64,000 nt of DNA. Source: Methylobacterium sp. UNC378MF (GTDB lineage: Bacteria > Pseudomonadota > Alphaproteobacteria > Rhizobiales > Beijerinckiaceae). How positions within the stretch are numbered: position 1 is the stretch's first letter; every line of letters begins with the position of its first letter. The position numbers and the translations under genes were made by a program. This document shows positions 49,286 through 57,332 of this stretch, in pieces. The notes below the pieces were generated by a model. The model did not search any database. It was not told the DNA's origin and saw nothing but the letters and a program-made list of their open reading frames with translations. The stretch lies in the NCBI RefSeq assembly GCF_900103195.1, contig NZ_FMWU01000022.1:1-64000 (forward strand). The letters run 5' to 3'.

Positions 49286-50758
49286 TCAGCGTGCATCCTC
49301 CGATATCGATTTTAGCGCGCGTACCGCGCTTTCAATCTGTGTCTCAGCCAGCGACGAGTAGCCGAACACAAGCATGTCATCCCGCGCTCCAGGGTCGAAG
49401 TCGTAAGCGGCTCCGCTGGACAGCGCGTAGACGCCGATACCTCGCTCGCGTGCCCTGATCTGGATCGTCCTGGCCGGGAGGAAGCCTTCCGGGAGTCGCC
49501 AGACCAGATGCAGGCCGCTCTCCGAACCCAGGATGACGGGCTCGTCGAACGTCTCCCGCAGCGCCCGGACAAGGCAGTCGCGTCGCGACTTGTAGAGTTG
49601 GCGCAGCCGGCGCAGGTGCCGGTCGAAGTGCCCCTCGTCGATGAAGGCTGCCAGCGCAGCCTGCTCAAGCCATGCCTGACCGTTGCTCATCCGGGCCTTC
49701 AGCATCCGCGCCTCGTCCCAGAACAGGCGCGGGATTGTGGCGTAGCCGATGCGCAGGCCCGCCCCCACCGACTTGGAGAAAGTGCCGGCGTAGAAGACGC
49801 GGCGCCCCCCATCGAGGCCGGCCAGGGCAGTCAGCGGCGGGCCGTCGTATCGGAAGTCGCTGTCGTAGTCGTCCTCGACGATGTAGCTGTCGGTCTCCTC
49901 GGCCCAGCGCAGGAGTTCCAGCCGCCGGCTCAGAGGCATGGTCGCGCCGGTCGGGAACTGGTGCGAGGGCGTGACGTACAGCAGGCTGCCCCGGTCCCTC
50001 GGCAATAGGTCCGTCCGCAGGCCGTTGCCGTCCACCAGGACCGGATGGATGGTCATGCCGGCGCTCCTGAAGATCAGGGATGCCCCGAGGTAGCAGGGGT
50101 TCTCGATACAGAGCTGCCGGGTGCGGGACCTAAGCAGGTTGAACACCAGATTGAGGGCGTCCTGCCCGCCCGCGGTCACGACGACTTGGTCCTCCGTCAC
50201 CGCGACGGCGCGGGCACGCCTCAGGTGCGTGGCGATGGCCGCGCGGAGTTCCGGGAGACCGGCCGGGTCGCAGTAGTCGGTCAGGTAGGCGGTCTCGCGC
50301 GACAGGAGACGGTTCACGATCCGCCGCCAGATGCGGAGCGGGAACCCCGCGGGGTCCGAACGTCCGACCCAGAAGTCGAGTTCCGGTCGGTCGCCGCCGC
50401 CGCCCGGCGAGCCGGCGAAGCAGAGCAGGGGTTCGCCGGCCCCGTCCGGGACCGGTCCATTGGTCGGGGCCTCGCCGCCACGCTGGATCAGCAGGAGGCT
50501 GTCCGGCGGGATGGGCTCCACGAACAGACCGGCCGTGCCGCGCGCCTTGACGTAGCCCTCGGCCGCGAGCCGCTCGTAGGCCGTGATCACGGTGTTGCGC
50601 GAGATGCCCAGGCGCTCGGCCAGCAGGCGGCTCGGCGGCAGCGCCATGCCGGCCTTCAGCTTTCCTTCCAGGATGATCTCCCGGACTTGGTCGAACACTT
50701 GGACCTGCAAGGGCTTGGCGGAGGTCGCGTCCAGCGTGAGCGTCAGTTCCACCGTCAC
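49286..50758 (-). CDS. MocR/PdxR-type regulator (GntR HTH fused to aminotransferase domain)
   Basis: The 490-residue protein starts at GTG 50758. The GntR wHTH covers residues about 18-80 (PPSRLLAERLGISRNTVITA, YERLAAEGYVKARGTAGLF). The PLP-dependent class I aminotransferase-like domain follows, with VVTAGGQDALNLVFNLLRSR, IVEDDYDSDFRYDG and the PLP lysine region YAGTFSKSVGAGLRIGY. Such regulators sense PLP or amino-type ligands. It is divergent from the molybdopterin oxidoreductase gene, with palindromes in the 229-bp gap. Confidence 0.9.
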   Translation of the reverse strand: MTVELTLTLDATSAKPLQVQVFDQVREIILEGKLKAGMALPPSRLLAERLGISRNTVITAYERLAAEGYVKARGTAGLFVEPIPPDSLLLIQRGGEAPTNGPVPDGAGEPLLCFAGSPGGGGDRPELDFWVGRSDPAGFPLRIWRRIVNRLLSRETAYLTDYCDPAGLPELRAAIATHLRRARAVAVTEDQVVVTAGGQDALNLVFNLLRSRTRQLCIENPCYLGASLIFRSAGMTIHPVLVDGNGLRTDLLPRDRGSLLYVTPSHQFPTGATMPLSRRLELLRWAEETDSYIVEDDYDSDFRYDGPPLTALAGLDGGRRVFYAGTFSKSVGAGLRIGYATIPRLFWDEARMLKARMSNGQAWLEQAALAAFIDEGHFDRHLRRLRQLYKSRRDCLVRALRETFDEPVILGSESGLHLVWRLPEGFLPARTIQIRARERGIGVYALSSGAAYDFDPGARDDMLVFGYSSLAETQIESAVRALKSISEDAR

Positions 50759-50846
50759 CCCATCATCGTCGGCGCCCCGTCGGTGACGTCCGGTCGGTGC
50801 CGTCGCCGGCCGGGTTAGACCTGTCCAGTCAGGCGCGATAAAACGG

Positions 50847-50898
50847 TTGGTACCATGGGTCGCGTCTGATTTGGCCCTTTTGCCTGACCAAAATTTGG
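50847..50898. promoter_or_regulatory. two palindromes between the MocR gene and the oxidoreductase gene
   Basis: TTGGTACCAT (50847-50856; GGTACC core) and CCAAAATTTGG (50888-50898) lie about 41 bp apart in an AT-richer stretch. MocR-type dimers often bind two spaced elements, so these are candidate operators. Confidence 0.45.
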
Positions 50899-50987
50899 AA
50901 TTGTTTGTGATTTAGTGCATCCTAGGAACGGGTCGGGCACGCCATCCGGAACGCCAAGAAGGCCGGGGGCTCGACCGCGGAGGAAAC

Positions 50988-53150
50988 ATGAACGAAATCG
51001 TCAAGCCGGACTCCCTGATCGTCGCCGAGGCCGAGAGCCTGACGGAAACGTTCTTCGGAGGCTGCCCGCACGATTGCCCCGACACCTGCTCGATGCTGTT
51101 CGACGTCAAGGACGGCCAGCTCCAGGGGGTACGCGGCAACCCGGACCACCCGATGACCCGGGGCGGCCTCTGCGTGAAGCTGAAGGACTACGAGAAGCGC
51201 CACTACCACCCGGACCGGCTCCTCTACCCGATGAAGCGCGTCGGCCCGAAGGGCTCCAAGCAGTTCGAGCGGATCACCTGGGACGAGGCGCTCGACACGA
51301 TCGTCACCCGCTGGAAGGCGATCATCGACCAGTACGGGCCGCAGGCCATCGCCCCCTACAGCTACCTCGGCAACCAGGGCCTCGTGCACGGGCTGAACGG
51401 CGGCGACGCCTTCTTCAACCGCATGGGCGCCACCGTGACCGAGCGGACCTTCTGCGGCGAGGGCTCCTGCACCGCGTGGCTGCTCACGGTCGGCCCGACC
51501 GCCGGCCTCGACCCGGACAGCTACATCCACTCCAAGTACATCGTGATCTGGGCCTGCAACTCGGTCAGCACGAACCTGCACCACTGGGCGATCGTCAAGG
51601 ACGCCCAGAAGCAGGGCGCCAAGGTCGTCGTCATCGACGCCTACGCGTCCCGCACCGCCAAGGCGGCCGACTGGCACATCGCCCCGAAGCCCGGCACCGA
51701 CGGCGCGCTCGCCATGGCGCTGATCAACGCGATCATCGCGCAGGGCCTCGTCGATCAGGACTACGTCGACAACCACACGGTCGGCTTCGAGGAGCTGAAG
51801 GAGCGGGCGAGCACCCGCACGCCCGAATGGGCCGCGGAGATCACCGGCATCCCCGCCGACGACATCCGCAAGCTCGCCTACGAGATGGCGACCGAGCAGC
51901 CGGTCGGCATCCGCATGGGCGTGGCGCTGGAGCGGCACTACGGCGGCGGCCAGACCATCCGGGCGGTGACCTGCATCCCGGCGCTGACCGGCGCGTGGCG
52001 CCATGTCGGCGGCGGCGTCACGCAGTTCGGCGTCTGGGAACATCCCTACAAGTTCGACGTGATGTGCCGGCCCGACCTGATCCCGGAGGGCACCCGTGTC
52101 GTCTCGAACCTTCAGATCGGCCGCGCGCTGACCGGCGAGATGAAGCTCGACCCGCCGATCATGTCGATGATGTGCTGGAACTCGAACCCCGTGACGCAGG
52201 CGCCCGAGACCGACAAGATCGTCGAGGGGCTGATGCGCGAGGACCTGTTCATGGTCTCGGCCGAGCACTTCATCTCGGACACGGCCTCCTACGCCGACAT
52301 CCTGCTGCCCGCCACCATGGGCGCCGAGATGGAGGACATGATCCTTTCCTGGGGCCACCTCTACCTGACCTACAACACCAAGTGCGCCGAGGCGCCGGGC
52401 GAGGCGATCCCCAACAACGAGATCTTCCGCAGGCTCGCCGCGCGGCTCGGCTTCGAGGAGGAGAACTTCAAGTGGAGCGACAGCGAGTGCCTTGAGCACT
52501 ACGTCGACTGGAACGCCCCGGCCTGCGAGGGCATCGACCTCGCCTACATGCGCGAGCACGGCTTCGCCCGTCTCAAGGTCGGCACGCCGGACGACCGGGC
52601 GCCGCACCGGGAGGGGAACTTTCCGACGCCGACCGGCAAGTGCATGCTGAAGGTGGAGGGCGCCACGAACTTCGTCGCGCCGCCGTTCCGGCAGATGTAC
52701 GAGGGCTTCCAGCCGGGCGAGGCGCTCGACCCGCTGCCCGACTATGTCGGGGCGCGGGAATCGCACGCGAACGACCCGGAGCTGGCCAAGCGCTACCCGC
52801 TCAACATCGTCTCGCCCAAGAGCCACTACTTCCTGAACTCCTGCTACGCCAACATGGAGGACAAGCAGAAGGGCCAGGGCGAGCAGTTCGTGATGATCAG
52901 CCAGCACGATGCCCGGACCCGGGGCATCCAGGACGGCGACCGCGTAAAGGTCGCCAACGACCGTGGGGCCTTCAAGGGCGTCGCGCGAATCACCGACGAC
53001 GTGAAGGCCGGCATCGTGGTGGCGACGCTTGGCTACTGGCGCCAGCTCAACGAGGGGACGGTCAACAGCATCTCGTCGGCGGCCTTCACCGACATGGGCC
53101 ACGCCCCCTCGTTCTCCGACAACCTCGTCGAGGTCTCGCGGGCGAACTAG
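50988..53150 (+). CDS. molybdopterin-dependent oxidoreductase, DMSO-reductase superfamily
   Basis: The 720-residue protein has a 4Fe-4S motif at Cys26, Cys30, Cys34 and Cys62 (CPHDCPDTC and GGLCVK). The molybdopterin domains follow (ITWDEALDTIVTRWKAIIDQ, VIDAYASRTAKAADWHIAPK). The Mo ligand is one of Cys156, Ser160 or Cys161 in TFCGEGSC. The C-terminal MGD-binding domain is complete (NIVSPKSHYFLNSC). There is no twin-arginine signal, so it is cytoplasmic. The substrate is unknown. It may be controlled by the divergent MocR-type regulator. Confidence 0.88.
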   Translation: MNEIVKPDSLIVAEAESLTETFFGGCPHDCPDTCSMLFDVKDGQLQGVRGNPDHPMTRGGLCVKLKDYEKRHYHPDRLLYPMKRVGPKGSKQFERITWDEALDTIVTRWKAIIDQYGPQAIAPYSYLGNQGLVHGLNGGDAFFNRMGATVTERTFCGEGSCTAWLLTVGPTAGLDPDSYIHSKYIVIWACNSVSTNLHHWAIVKDAQKQGAKVVVIDAYASRTAKAADWHIAPKPGTDGALAMALINAIIAQGLVDQDYVDNHTVGFEELKERASTRTPEWAAEITGIPADDIRKLAYEMATEQPVGIRMGVALERHYGGGQTIRAVTCIPALTGAWRHVGGGVTQFGVWEHPYKFDVMCRPDLIPEGTRVVSNLQIGRALTGEMKLDPPIMSMMCWNSNPVTQAPETDKIVEGLMREDLFMVSAEHFISDTASYADILLPATMGAEMEDMILSWGHLYLTYNTKCAEAPGEAIPNNEIFRRLAARLGFEEENFKWSDSECLEHYVDWNAPACEGIDLAYMREHGFARLKVGTPDDRAPHREGNFPTPTGKCMLKVEGATNFVAPPFRQMYEGFQPGEALDPLPDYVGARESHANDPELAKRYPLNIVSPKSHYFLNSCYANMEDKQKGQGEQFVMISQHDARTRGIQDGDRVKVANDRGAFKGVARITDDVKAGIVVATLGYWRQLNEGTVNSISSAAFTDMGHAPSFSDNLVEVSRAN

Positions 53151-53308
53151 CCGAACGACCTTCTTCGCGGGCGCGCTTCCGGGAGTGCCCGCGCAGACGC
53201 TATCGATATTGTCGGCGAAGCCTTCAAGACGCACGCGCTCATGGGGATGGCTTCGACGGGTGTCCGTATCGAGCGGCGTGCGCAGCGACGGGAAGGATTG
53301 ATCTCGGC

Positions 53309-53725
53309 ATGAGCGACATCACGACGGTTGCGAAGGCTTTCTTCGACGCTTGCGAGACGGGCGGAGGTTGGGAGGCCTGCGAGCGCTATTGCACCGCCAA
53401 CGCGACCTTCTCGGCTCAAGCTGATGCCCTCGCCGGCATTACCTCGTTGCGGGACTACACCGAGTGGATGAAGGGGCTCCTCACCTTCATCCCCGACGGT
53501 CGGTACGAGGTGAAGTCCTTCGCCACGGACGAGGAGCGCCGGAACGTGGCGGCCTACGGGATCTTCCACGGGACCCATACCGGCGAAGGCGGCCCCTGCC
53601 CGCCTACGGGCAAGTCTACGTCGACCGACTATGTCTACGTCATGCAGTTCGAGGGCAATAAGATCGGTGGTGTTACGAAGATTTGGAACGATGCCCGGGC
53701 CGTGAAGGCGTTGGGCTGGACTTAG
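53309..53725 (+). CDS. SnoaL-like / NTF2-like protein
   Basis: The 138-residue protein starts MSDITTVAKAFFDACETGGG; the following CTANATFSAQADALAG and YTEWMKGLLTFIPDGRYEVK match the ester-cyclase type NTF2-like fold. The C-terminal half has YGIFHGTHTGEGGPCPPTGK and VYVMQFEGNKIGGVTKIWND. It lies 158 bp downstream of the oxidoreductase on the same strand. The function is unknown. Confidence 0.78.
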   Translation: MSDITTVAKAFFDACETGGGWEACERYCTANATFSAQADALAGITSLRDYTEWMKGLLTFIPDGRYEVKSFATDEERRNVAAYGIFHGTHTGEGGPCPPTGKSTSTDYVYVMQFEGNKIGGVTKIWNDARAVKALGWT

Positions 53726-53825
53726 CATTTGCAGCGGCACAGCTCGTCTTCGACCGAGCAGCCTGACGAGACCGTCAGCTCACAACGCTCAAGCGGCGTC
53801 AGCGAGCGACCGCTTTCCTTGGTGC

Positions 53826-53882
53826 TGGTTCCGTAAGCGGAACAGCCGAATCCACTCCGAGCAGCCATTCCGCTGTCGACCC
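53826..53882. repeat. dispersed intergenic repeat, copy 1 (truncated)
   Basis: It contains GGTTCCGTAAGCGGAACAGC and TCCACTCCGAGCAGCCATTC, aligning with the copies at 55054, 59041 and 62135. Confidence 0.6.
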
Positions 53883-53954
53883 AACCCCGCTATAGAAGCC
53901 AGCCTGTAGCGGTCTCATCAGCGGATGATCGCGCCGCGCCCTTCTCGGCGAAGC

Positions 53955-54701
53955 TCACGCGGCCGCGCGCTTCTCCAGATGAAGATAGGTCGGATCGAAC
54001 TCAGAAGCCTGCAGCAGATCATGCCAGGCCTCAATCACCAGCGTGTGGCGCCGAAGCGTGATCAGTGCATGGCCACGCATCTCCTGCAGCACACGGTTGA
54101 CGTGCACACTCGTCAGGCCAAGTGCATCAGCGAGATCCGTCTGGGTGAGCGGCATCGGGCAGCGGTAGTCGCCGGCCAGCCCCGCGGCCTGAAGCTTCAG
54201 GTACATCTCGCAGAATAGGTGTGCGATCCGCTCGTAGGCTGTGCGCCGGCCCATGCCCGTCATCCACGCGCGGAAAGTCGCCGCGTCGACCAGGGTGTCA
54301 CGCCATAGGAGTGCCGCGAGGTTGGGAAATCGCGCGGATAGCTCTTTCAGATTCTCGCGCGGGATGAACGCGACGGTCGCCCGCTTCATCGTGGCGAGGC
54401 TGTAATCCATGGTGTGGACGTGCAGGCTCTGAAGGTCGGGGATGTCGCCCGCGATATGGAACGACAGGATCTGTCGCTTGCCCTGGCTGAGCAGCTTGTA
54501 TCGGCAGGCCCAGCCATCGAGGATCAGGCAGCAGTGTGAGGGCATGTCGCCGTCGCGCACGATGTCCTGCCGGGCGTCGAGATGGTTGATCCTCACCGGC
54601 AGGCGCTCGATGGCCTGACGTTCCTCATCAGAGAGGTTCGCGATGCTCCCGAGCTTGCGGATGAGCATATCGATGCCGCTTTGGCCGAAACTAGAAGGCA
54701 T
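53955..54701 (-). CDS. Crp/Fnr-family regulator
   Basis: The 248-residue protein has a cNMP-like domain (RDGDMPSHCCLILDGWACRY, RQILSFHIAGDIPDLQSLHV) and the HTH PLTQTDLADALGLTSVHVNR. It lacks the cysteine set of Fnr. It belongs to a rhizobiales clade of Crp-like proteins that is different from FixK. The broken regulator at 29810-30378 is the same type with its middle deleted. Confidence 0.88.
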   Translation of the reverse strand: MPSSFGQSGIDMLIRKLGSIANLSDEERQAIERLPVRINHLDARQDIVRDGDMPSHCCLILDGWACRYKLLSQGKRQILSFHIAGDIPDLQSLHVHTMDYSLATMKRATVAFIPRENLKELSARFPNLAALLWRDTLVDAATFRAWMTGMGRRTAYERIAHLFCEMYLKLQAAGLAGDYRCPMPLTQTDLADALGLTSVHVNRVLQEMRGHALITLRRHTLVIEAWHDLLQASEFDPTYLHLEKRAAA

Positions 54702-55053
54702 ATGTCTTCCCCTTGCACTGCAGGTGGAAGCGCATGGCTCTCCCGGCCGTCAGCACCTGTAACGAACCAGCCGACGGTGGCGGCAAAAATAAACAAATCT
54801 CACGGAATTAAGCTGCCGTAGATCAGTTTTTAGCGAAATATAAATTTATGTTTGAAATGGAACCGGACCGTCTTTCGCCCGTTCTGCGCCCCGCTTGGTC
54901 CCGGTTTTATTCGAGGCGAATTGTCGATTCGCTCCAGATTTGAACCACTTCGAGCAAGGCCTTTCGAAGCCAAAATCGGCTCATAGCTCGATGCGGGCCT
55001 ACAGCGAGATCCTGTCGTTCGTCGGTAGAAAGCGGGGAGACGGCGGGACGGCG

Positions 55054-55130
55054 ACGTCCGCTTCGATGCGTTTGCGGTTCACAGCCGGACAGGCAGAAAA
55101 CTACCCCGAACGGTCCTTCCGTTCGCGACC
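55054..55130. repeat. dispersed intergenic repeat, copy 2
   Basis: It starts ACGTCCGCTTCGATGCG, identical over 17 bases to copy 4 (62135), and continues with the shared CTACCCCGAACGGTCCTTCC block. Confidence 0.68.
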
Positions 55131-55132
55131 GC

Positions 55133-55310
55133 GGCTGTGTCAAAGCGCGAATGCTATCGGCGGCCGTAGGAAATTGGTCTCTCGAAGAAGCGTGACATCG
55201 GCCTCAGGGGCTTCGTGTTGCCACCGGCCCGTCGCCGTGGAGACCTCTGGCGGCTGATGCGGAGACGTTTGTTCTACGACTGCGCAATACCCCCGCGTTT
55301 TGACACAGCC
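55133..55310. mobile_element. MITE-like or solo IS-derived element
   Basis: Imperfect 16-bp inverted repeats bound a 178-bp segment: GGCTGTGTCAAAGCGC (with one leading C) near 55134 and GCGTTTTGACACAGCC at 55295-55310, one mismatch. GGCTGTG...-type ends are common among IS5/IS1182-like elements. No transposase frame is inside and no clear target duplication was found. Confidence 0.5.
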
Positions 55311-55534
55311 CCGACCCGTGAGGGCCGTGCCGACAGCCTTCGGCGAACTCCGCAATCTCGCTGACGAGCGTCACGCCCGACCTGCCTGCGGCGTGTCATA
55401 GGTGATCGATATGATGCTCCGCTTGCCGCTCTCCTGCGGTAACGGACCGGGGCGGAGATACCATCTGTCAGCCAATTTCGGGCATCGATGGCGGCCTCCC
55501 GTCGACCACCCCATACGAAAGGGCTGACGCCACG

Positions 55535-56197
55535 ATGCGAACGATCGTTTATGCCGATGGAGGTTGCGACCCTAACCCCGGGCCAGGTGGTTGGGGAGTC
55601 GTCGTTGCGGCCCAGGACGGCATGGTCGAGCTGTGCGGCGGAGAGCCCGGCACCACGACCAACAACCGCATGGAATTGACGGCCGCGATCAACGGCCTCG
55701 AGCATTTCCCGGCCGGGGCCGCGATCGAAATGCGGTGCGACAGCCAGTACGTCGTCAAATCGGTGACCGAGTGGATGCGCGGGTGGAAGGCCAAAGGCTG
55801 GCGCACGACGACGGGTGAGGTGAAGAACGTCGACCTCATGAAGCGCCTCGACGAGCTGAACGCGGCGCGCGACGTGAAATGGACCTGGGTCCGGGGGCAT
55901 GCCGGCGACCGTCTCAATGAGCGCGCCGACGCTCTCGTCCACCGCGGCCGTCGCGAAGCGAAGCTTGGCAAGCTCCAGTCGCGGAACAATGCTGCGCCCC
56001 TACCTGCCCCTACCGCAGCACCGGCTTCGCCGAGCCAGGGTGCCGACTTGCGCATCGATCTTGCGCTTGGCCTCCAGATCACTCGGGCCGCGAAGGCGGC
56101 GGGTGTCACGCCCGACGCTCTCGTCGACGATGCGATCCGCTTCTACCTTGAGATCGGGCCTAGCGAGGTTGCACGCCTGCGATCGAGCCGAGCATAG
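55535..56197 (+). CDS. ribonuclease HI with C-terminal extension
   Basis: The 220-residue protein has an RNase H fold with all catalytic residues: Asp8 (VYADGG), Glu47 (NNRMELTAA), Asp69 (RCDSQYVV), His122 (RGHAGD) and Asp132 (NERADAL). It degrades RNA in RNA/DNA hybrids. After residue 140 a Pro/Ala linker leads to a 50-residue helical tail (LALGLQITRAAKAAGVTPDA) absent from standard RnhA. It may be a second, accessory RNase H. Confidence 0.88.
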   Translation: MRTIVYADGGCDPNPGPGGWGVVVAAQDGMVELCGGEPGTTTNNRMELTAAINGLEHFPAGAAIEMRCDSQYVVKSVTEWMRGWKAKGWRTTTGEVKNVDLMKRLDELNAARDVKWTWVRGHAGDRLNERADALVHRGRREAKLGKLQSRNNAAPLPAPTAAPASPSQGADLRIDLALGLQITRAAKAAGVTPDALVDDAIRFYLEIGPSEVARLRSSRA

Positions 56198-56326
56198 TGG
56201 ACGAGGCCGACCGCGGCGACGCCTGGTCGCCGGGTCGTTCCCGGCTTTGCGACATGCGTTCGCCGTTCGGACGCCAAAAGGTCGCTCTTGGGCAAGTAGC
56301 GGCCGAGCGGCGAGGCCTCGCTGAAG

Positions 56327-56383
56327 GGCTGCTCCAGGTCGAGGCTGCTCCAGGTCGAGGCTGCTCCAGGTCGAGGCTGTTCC
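56327..56383. repeat. 16-bp tandem repeat, about 3.5 units
   Basis: The unit GGCTGCTCCAGGTCGA is repeated without change at 56327, 56343 and 56359, then partially at 56375. The 16-bp period is not a codon multiple, so it is probably non-coding. The surrounding 56198-56481 gap holds no gene, but a short match to the dispersed repeat (GCAGCCATTCGGAAGC) lies near 56406. Confidence 0.75.
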
Positions 56384-56481
56384 GGATTGCTACAGCGCGG
56401 CCCGGAAGCAGCCATTCGGAAGCGACAACCTTTCCCGTTTCGCCAACGGTCAGCTCAGGATCAGAGATTATCAGACCGACG

Positions 56482-57201
56482 TCATCTGCAGAAATCGGAT
56501 CCGTCGCCGTCCATTGCGTCCTCTCGGAGGCTTCGTAGTCCTCTCACGATGATGTCGACACCTCCCAGGAACTGCTCGCGATCGTCATGGTCGGGCAGGA
56601 TTTTCGCCACTTCGCGAACGAAGGGGTGCTCGGACGGCTCGAGCGTCATCCACCGCGCCGCGATCGATCTGAGAGCCACGTCCCGCAACGCCGTCTGATC
56701 GGCCCCAGGCGGGAACAGCCGTGCGCGTGAGGCGTGCTGGCTGGCGAGGCCCAGGATGAAGCTCATCACGGCGGTCGCGGCGTTGAATTGGGCCGGGCCA
56801 GGGACGCCCATCGACTGGATCTGCTGGCCAATGCTCTCGATGAGCCTCACCACGGCATACTGCCAGGGGTCGCGCGACAGCACGCTGCCGATCCAGGGAT
56901 GACGCTGCAGCGTGTCGAAGACCCCCCGCGCGAGGGTGCGCAGCGCTTGCTCGGGCGTCGCCTCGCTGGCGGCTTGTCGCGTCACGTGGGCGATGAGGTC
57001 GTCGGTGGCCGCGGCCAGGAGATCATCCTTGCTGGCGACATGGTGGTACAGGGCGCCGCTCCCCGTCACCAGGCGCGTCGCGAGCGCGCGGAACGTGAGA
57101 GCATCTTCGCCCTCTCGATCGAGGATGCTGATCGCGGCCTCGACGATCTGGGTCTTCGAGAGCGGCGCCGTGCGCCGTTCGGTTCGGGTGTCGAGGGTCA
57201 T
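56482..57201 (-). CDS. TetR/AcrR-family regulator (TetR_C type)
   Basis: ATG 57201 (MTLDTRTERRTAPLSKTQIV) is preferred; earlier starts would place the operators inside the gene. The HTH is FRALATRLVTGSGALYHHVA with SKDDLLAAATDDLI. The C-terminal domain is of tetracycline-repressor type. It is divergent from an FAD monooxygenase, and twin operators lie between them, a TetR-TetX/TfdB-like arrangement. Confidence 0.86.
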   Translation of the reverse strand: MTLDTRTERRTAPLSKTQIVEAAISILDREGEDALTFRALATRLVTGSGALYHHVASKDDLLAAATDDLIAHVTRQAASEATPEQALRTLARGVFDTLQRHPWIGSVLSRDPWQYAVVRLIESIGQQIQSMGVPGPAQFNAATAVMSFILGLASQHASRARLFPPGADQTALRDVALRSIAARWMTLEPSEHPFVREVAKILPDHDDREQFLGGVDIIVRGLRSLREDAMDGDGSDFCR

Positions 57202-57221
57202 GCTGCGTGACTTGACACGAA

Positions 57222-57236
57222 TGGAACGCCGTTCCA
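57222..57236. promoter_or_regulatory. TetR operator copy 1
   Basis: TGGAACGCCGTTCCA has arms TGGAACG and CGTTCCA, fully self-complementary around the central base. Its centre is 28 bp from the TetR start. Confidence 0.75.
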
Positions 57237-57248
57237 AGACGATGGCAT

Positions 57249-57263
57249 TGGAACGCTGTTCCA
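57249..57263. promoter_or_regulatory. TetR operator copy 2
   Basis: TGGAACGCTGTTCCA is one base different from copy 1 and 27 bp further, that is, on nearly the same helix face. Confidence 0.75.
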
Positions 57264-57332
57264 TGACTCCGTCAGCGAGACGCCATAATCGTCAGGCGGC
57301 GCCGCTGCCGCAGCCCCTGTGAGGAGGCGTCC

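Larger units (their letters stand above)
54702..55534. other. 833-bp gap with repeats
   Basis: It contains an AT-rich stretch (54790-54870), repeat copy 2 (55054-55130) and a MITE-like element (55133-55310). No protein-coding frame is supported. The right part should hold the RNase H promoter. Confidence 0.55.

Noticed and set aside
50922..53234. A 770-residue open frame antisense to the molybdopterin oxidoreductase
   Set aside because: It is a shadow of the GC-rich coding strand: Val/Arg/Gly-rich, no domain, while the opposite frame is a clear enzyme.
54820..54835. TAGATCAGTTTTT as a further FixK-type box upstream of the Crp/Fnr gene
   Set aside because: It does not fit TTG(A/C)-N6-(T/G)CAA.
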